Assembly: GCA_013298445.1 (NCBI GenBank)
Contig: JAAFHQ010000225.1
Span: 1-8,547, forward strand
Length of the DNA: 8,547 nucleotides
Reading direction: 5' to 3'
From: Chitinophagales bacterium
GTDB lineage: Bacteria; Bacteroidota; Bacteroidia; Chitinophagales; Saprospiraceae
Positions within the stretch are counted from its first letter, which is position 1; each line of letters starts with the position of its first letter. Of this stretch, positions 5,794-8,547 are shown in pieces. The notes under the pieces were generated by a model. That model saw only the letters and a program-made list of their open reading frames with translations. It searched no databases and was not told the DNA's origin. The position numbers and the translations under genes are program-made.

Positions 5794-6099
5794 GGCCACA
5801 TTGATGCGGTCGTTGGGGTCCAATTTGGCCAAACCCTTAGTCATAATTTCTTCAGCGGAGTAAGACCGGAGTCTTGCATAGTTCACAAAACGATCTTCTT
5901 CATTGGGGGAAAATCCCTGCATGAAATGCATGAAGTCCGTTTTGCTGATGATCCCAATCAACTCCTTGTAGCGCACTACCGGAATGTGATGGATATTGTG
6001 ATCGTCAAAAATATCTTTGACAATACTCAGTTTGTCAGAAGGAGCAACGGTGATCAAATGGCTGCTCATGATGCTTTTAACGGGTGCCAGGACGTTCAT
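5752..6099 (-). pseudogene. CBS-domain protein truncated in its second CBS domain
   Basis: The ATG at 6099 opens a 115-residue frame. Residues 1-60 form one complete CBS domain: NVLAPVKSIMSSHLITVAPSDKLSIVKDIF, HHIPVV (37-42), ELIGIISKTDF (46-56). After a linker (SPNEEDRFVNYARLRSY), a second CBS begins at EEIMTKGLAKLDPNDRINVAL (83-103) and then ends. Proteins of this type normally go on for about 35-40 residues with a helix, an H-x-PVV strand and a G-I-x-T-x-D segment. Here Leu103 is encoded by the bases complementary to the permease stop codon, and residues 104-115 (LKDISKQRIQTS) are antisense to the permease 3' end and unlike a CBS domain. CBS domains work as pairs that bind adenosyl ligands, so a half-lost pair is probably non-functional, though a short regulatory protein cannot be excluded. 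No good promoter is visible, and a leftward terminator sits about 45 bases upstream. Confidence 0.7.
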
Positions 6100-6142
6100 A
6101 ATCAGGACTTTTGTGATTTAATACCGCTAAATTAGGCCCTTC

Positions 6143-6176
6143 AAAAAATCGTGGCGTTGATTATCCTCAACCCACG
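6143..6176 (-). terminator. Leftward intrinsic terminator upstream of the CBS gene
   Basis: On the minus strand CGTGG-GTTGA pairs with TCAAC-C-CCACG (6176-6150), a 10-bp stem with one bulged base and a six-base loop, followed after one base by six T (6148-6143). That is a good intrinsic-terminator shape. It reads towards the CBS gene and would stop any transcript coming from the right before that gene starts. Confidence 0.6.
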
Positions 6177-6185
6177 GGAATGATT

Positions 6186-6326
6186 TTGGTCAGTTGCTCA
6201 GTAGTGGGGCAAAACAAGTGTTCATTTTTTTCAGGCCAAAGGATTAGCCAAGGCACTTGAAATGAAGCGTTTTCTTGTCTAATCCTTTGGCAAAATGAAC
6301 ACTTGTTTTTTGTCGCCCCTGACCAA
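6186..6326. repeat. Large imperfect hairpin, possible leftward small RNA or MITE-like element
   Basis: Three paired blocks occur in order: TTGGTCAG (6186-6193) with CTGACCAA (6319-6326); an 18-base block at 6211-6228 with 6292-6309 (core ACAAGTGTTCA); and GCCAAAGGATTAG (6235-6247) with its complement (6279-6291). GGGGC (6206-6210) can also pair with GCCCC (6315-6319), but C6319 would be shared with the outer block. The right arm is nearly continuous (6279-6326), whereas the left arm has extra bases at 6194-6205 and 6229-6234. The 31-base loop is 6248-6278. With the terminator at 6143-6176 it could be a structured leftward RNA. The terminal inverted repeats would also suit a decayed mobile element. 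No transposase is present. Confidence 0.6.
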
Positions 6327-6455
6327 GTTTTGATAAAAAAGGTGGCGGCATACAACCCAAGTTTCACTCTCAGCCTCTATTATCCTCAGAAACATCATTT
6401 TTTTTGCACGATATTAAAGGGCTGTGAAAAGACAATTTTTTAAAACCTTTACCTA

Positions 6456-6488
6456 TTGTAGCAAAAAAGGAATAATGACGTACTTTTG
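6456..6488 (+). promoter_or_regulatory. Promoter of bamA, Bacteroidota type
   Basis: TTG at 6456-6458 and TACTTTTG at 6481-6488 (perfect TAnnTTTG) are separated by 22 bases, at the long end of the usual range. Transcription would begin near 6494, leaving a leader of about 30 bases before the ATG at 6524. A GAGGA at 6516-6520 lies just before the start. Confidence 0.65.
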
Positions 6489-6523
6489 CGCTCGTTATTG
6501 AAAAAAGAAAGAACTGAGGACTA

Positions 6524-8547
6524 ATGAGATACATTCAGTGTAGTATGCTGGCGCTTTTGCGCATCACCCGAAACAACGTTTTGCTCTTTGTTGTGGCCAT
6601 GTTTCCCTTGTGCCTGATGGCGCAGGAAGTCCGCGACAGTTTGCCCGTCGTTGATTATTCCACTCCGGTCAACTACGAAATTGGCGGTGTGCGGGTCACT
6701 GGCGCTCAATTCAGTGATGCCAACGCCATCACCAGTATTTCTGGACTGAAAGTTGGGGCCAAGATCCGTATTCCTGGACCCAACATCCCCAAGGCCATCA
6801 AGGCCCTGCTCCAATTGCGCTTGTTCACCAATGTGCAAATCCTGCAGGAAAAAACCATTGGAGACGTAGTATTTCTCGAAATTCAGGTACAGGAGCGCCC
6901 CCGCTTGTCCTTGTACAGCTACAAAGGAGTAGGCAAAGGCCAACACGAGACCCTCAACGAAATTGTGAATCAACACATCACCAAGGGAGGGATTGTGACC
7001 GAAAACATGAAATCTAATGCTTCCCGTGCTTTGGAAAAAAACTTCATCAAAAAAGGTTGGTTGGATGCTCACGTTGATGTAACCGAAATTGCGGACACTG
7101 CCCGCTTGAACTCGGTTAAATTGACATTCGACATCAATTTGGAGGACAAAGTAAGAATCAAAGACATCTCTTTTGTTGGGGTCACCAATGTCAAAGAGAA
7201 GAAGCTCTTGAAAAAAATGGACAAAACCAAGGAGAAAAAACGCTTCCTGGCTGGCTCCAAATTCATCGGCGACGAATACGCGGACGATAAAAAAGAAATT
7301 GTCAAATACTTCAATACCGTAGGTTACCGGGATGCCCGCATCATTGGTGATAGTATGTGGCGCGACGACAAAGGGGAAATGCACATCCAAATTAAAGTCA
7401 ATGAAGGCAATCGTTACTACTTCCGCAACCTGACCTGGAAGGGGAACTCGATTTACGGAAATGAGCAATTGGACCAAATCCTGGGCATCAAAAAAGGCGA
7501 CATTTACAACAACGAACTCCTGGAAAACCGCCTGCGCTTCAGCCAGGATGGCCGCGATGTGAGTACCCTCTATATGGACAACGGATATTTGTTCTTTAAC
7601 GTAGAACCTACCGAAGTATCCGTTGAAAACGACTCCATCGACCTCGAACTCCGCATTTTTGAAGGCCCACAAGCCACCATCGATAAAGTCATCATCAAGG
7701 GCAACGATCGTACCCACGAACACGTAATCCGCCGTGAATTGCGCACTTTGCCCGGAGAGAAATTTAGTCGTTCTGAAATCATCCGCTCACAACGTCAAAT
7801 TTTGGCCCTCAACTACTTCAACCCTGAAAAACTGGGCATCAATACCCCGGTCAACGCAGAGCGAGGTACCGTGGACATCGAATATGCTGTAGAAGAACGC
7901 CCTGCCGATCAGCTGGAACTCTCCGCTGGTTGGGGTGGTGCCCGGAGGGTGATTGGTACCTTGGGGGTATCTTTCAACAACTTCTCGATGCGCAACGTCT
8001 TCAACAAGGAGGCCTGGCGTCCCTTGCCGACCGGAGATGGTCAACGCCTTTCCATTCGGGCTCAAACCAATGGCCAGTTTTATCAGTCGTACAACGTATC
8101 TTTCACGGAACCCTGGCTGGGGGGCAAAAAGCCCAACTCTTTTACCATGGGTGGCTTTTTCAACCGTTTTGCCTATCCACTCTTTGATGGTTCTGGCGGC
8201 AGCCAAAGTTTGAACATCGTGCAGGGATCACTGAGTTTGGGTACTCGTCTGAAATGGCCCGACGACAACTTCGTAACCAGCACAGCAATCAACATCCAGT
8301 CGCTGAAACTGAATCAGTGGACCCAGGGCTTGTTCCGCACCGACCAGGGCGAAATCGTCTCTACGGGTAACTTCAACAACTTCAGTATTCGGCAGAACAT
8401 CGTGCGTTCCACGATCAATGACCCAACCTTCCCTCGGGATGGTTCCAGTATCTCTTTGATCATTCAGGCTACTCCACCGTATTCTTTGTTTGCAGACAAA
8501 AACAAAAACTACGGTGAGCTCTCCGCCAATGAGCGTTTCCGCTTTTT
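6524..8547 (+). CDS. bamA: Outer-membrane protein assembly factor BamA (Omp85), 3' end outside the window
   Basis: The frame is open from the ATG at 6524 to the window end, about 674 residues; an in-frame TGA at 6515-6517 excludes a start further upstream. A signal peptide ends near residue 33 (VLLFVVAMFPLCLMA before QEV). Five POTRA domains follow at about 50-126, 127-209, 210-296, 297-382 and 383-460, each opening with a strand such as GGVRVTGAQF, IKDISFVGVTNV, FRNLTWKGNSI or IDKVIIKGNDRT and most carrying a G-Y/G-W turn (KKGWLDAHV, TVGYRDARI, DNGYLFFNV). From about 461 the beta-barrel begins (QLELSAGWGGARRVIGTLGV) with the Bacteroidota-typical FNNFSMRNVFNKEAWRP and SFTEPWLGGKKPNS. Family members run to about 850 residues, so roughly the last quarter, including the loop-6 R-G-F motif, is missing. 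It folds and inserts outer-membrane proteins. uppS, often next to bamA in Bacteroidota, is absent upstream; bamA has its own promoter. Confidence 0.95.
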   Translation, partial: MRYIQCSMLALLRITRNNVLLFVVAMFPLCLMAQEVRDSLPVVDYSTPVNYEIGGVRVTGAQFSDANAITSISGLKVGAKIRIPGPNIPKAIKALLQLRLFTNVQILQEKTIGDVVFLEIQVQERPRLSLYSYKGVGKGQHETLNEIVNQHITKGGIVTENMKSNASRALEKNFIKKGWLDAHVDVTEIADTARLNSVKLTFDINLEDKVRIKDISFVGVTNVKEKKLLKKMDKTKEKKRFLAGSKFIGDEYADDKKEIVKYFNTVGYRDARIIGDSMWRDDKGEMHIQIKVNEGNRYYFRNLTWKGNSIYGNEQLDQILGIKKGDIYNNELLENRLRFSQDGRDVSTLYMDNGYLFFNVEPTEVSVENDSIDLELRIFEGPQATIDKVIIKGNDRTHEHVIRRELRTLPGEKFSRSEIIRSQRQILALNYFNPEKLGINTPVNAERGTVDIEYAVEERPADQLELSAGWGGARRVIGTLGVSFNNFSMRNVFNKEAWRPLPTGDGQRLSIRAQTNGQFYQSYNVSFTEPWLGGKKPNSFTMGGFFNRFAYPLFDGSGGSQSLNIVQGSLSLGTRLKWPDDNFVTSTAINIQSLKLNQWTQGLFRTDQGEIVSTGNFNNFSIRQNIVRSTINDPTFPRDGSSISLIIQATPPYSLFADKNKNYGELSANERFRF

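Larger units (their letters stand above)
6100..6523. other. Gene-free divergent intergenic region with hairpins and the bamA promoter
   Basis: These 424 bases separate the leftward CBS gene from rightward bamA. They hold a leftward terminator-like hairpin (6143-6176), a large imperfect hairpin (6186-6326), a 10-base direct repeat ATTATCCTCA at 6160-6169 and 6379-6388, and the bamA promoter (6456-6488). Between 6327 and 6455 the DNA is AT-rich with homopolymer runs and no other feature that I can support. Confidence 0.75.

Noticed and set aside
5752..6099. An intact two-CBS protein restored by a frameshift
   Set aside because: Beyond the junction the DNA is the coding 3' end of an intact phosphate permease, so the missing CBS residues are not present in any minus-strand frame here.
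6167..6367. A 66-codon minus-strand frame with a GTG start ending inside the terminator hairpin
   Set aside because: Almost all of it lies in the large inverted repeat, so both halves are constrained by base pairing. No domain is visible and the start is weak. A faint GAGG before the GTG is not enough to call a gene.
6521..7723. A 400-codon open frame on the minus strand
   Set aside because: It lies antisense to bamA, whose frame gives clear POTRA domains and barrel motifs. The minus-strand product is low in complexity (rich in V, F, D), has no family signature and is a codon-bias shadow.
1..8547. tRNA, rRNA, known riboswitch, prophage or defence island
   Set aside because: I found no cloverleaf, rRNA motif, recognised riboswitch core, integrase, phage structural gene or defence protein signature in the window.

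Overview
The window looks like chromosomal DNA from a member of the Bacteroidota. The evidence is a BamA of the type usual in that phylum (a conserved block beginning NNFSMRNVFNKEAWRPLPTG, then FTEPWLGGKKPN), promoters of the Bacteroidota form TTG...TAnnTTTG rather than sigma-70 boxes, few clear Shine-Dalgarno sites, and Bacteroidota-style secreted hypothetical proteins. By eye, base composition is mid-range. A Saprospiraceae-like source (Haliscomenobacter or Lewinella relatives) would fit, but that is a guess.

Layout, left to right. Positions 1-966 (+) hold the 3' part of a NADAR/YbiA-family gene and, 12 bases later, a small membrane-anchored protein with a transglutaminase-like Cys-His-Asp pattern. 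Positions 967-1330 are a gene-free repeat region: a 41-base near-perfect palindrome, then four short hairpin repeats in a nested, mirror-symmetric arrangement. A secreted protein of unknown function follows on the minus strand (1331-2086). Next is a two-gene minus-strand unit: a secreted probable outer-membrane beta-barrel protein (3384-4259) and, 5 bases after it, an S41-family peptidase lipoprotein (2356-3378). A compact divergent promoter region (4260-4404) separates this unit from a Pit-type phosphate permease (4405-5793, +). A minus-strand CBS-domain gene (5752-6099) runs head-on into the permease; its recognisable sequence stops exactly at the permease stop codon, so it has probably lost its second CBS domain. 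Positions 6100-6523 hold a leftward intrinsic terminator, a large imperfect hairpin and a good promoter for the last gene, bamA (6524 to the window end), which is cut off in its beta-barrel.

The genes do not form one pathway. BamA inserts outer-membrane proteins, and the beta-barrel/peptidase pair probably acts in the envelope. Pit imports phosphate across the inner membrane. NADAR proteins remove damaged or ADP-ribosyl-type N-glycosides. I found no defence system, prophage, CRISPR array, transposase, tRNA or rRNA. The points most worth checking are the truncated CBS gene, the symmetric repeat cluster at 1051-1217, and the hairpin plus terminator at 6143-6326, which could be a small RNA.
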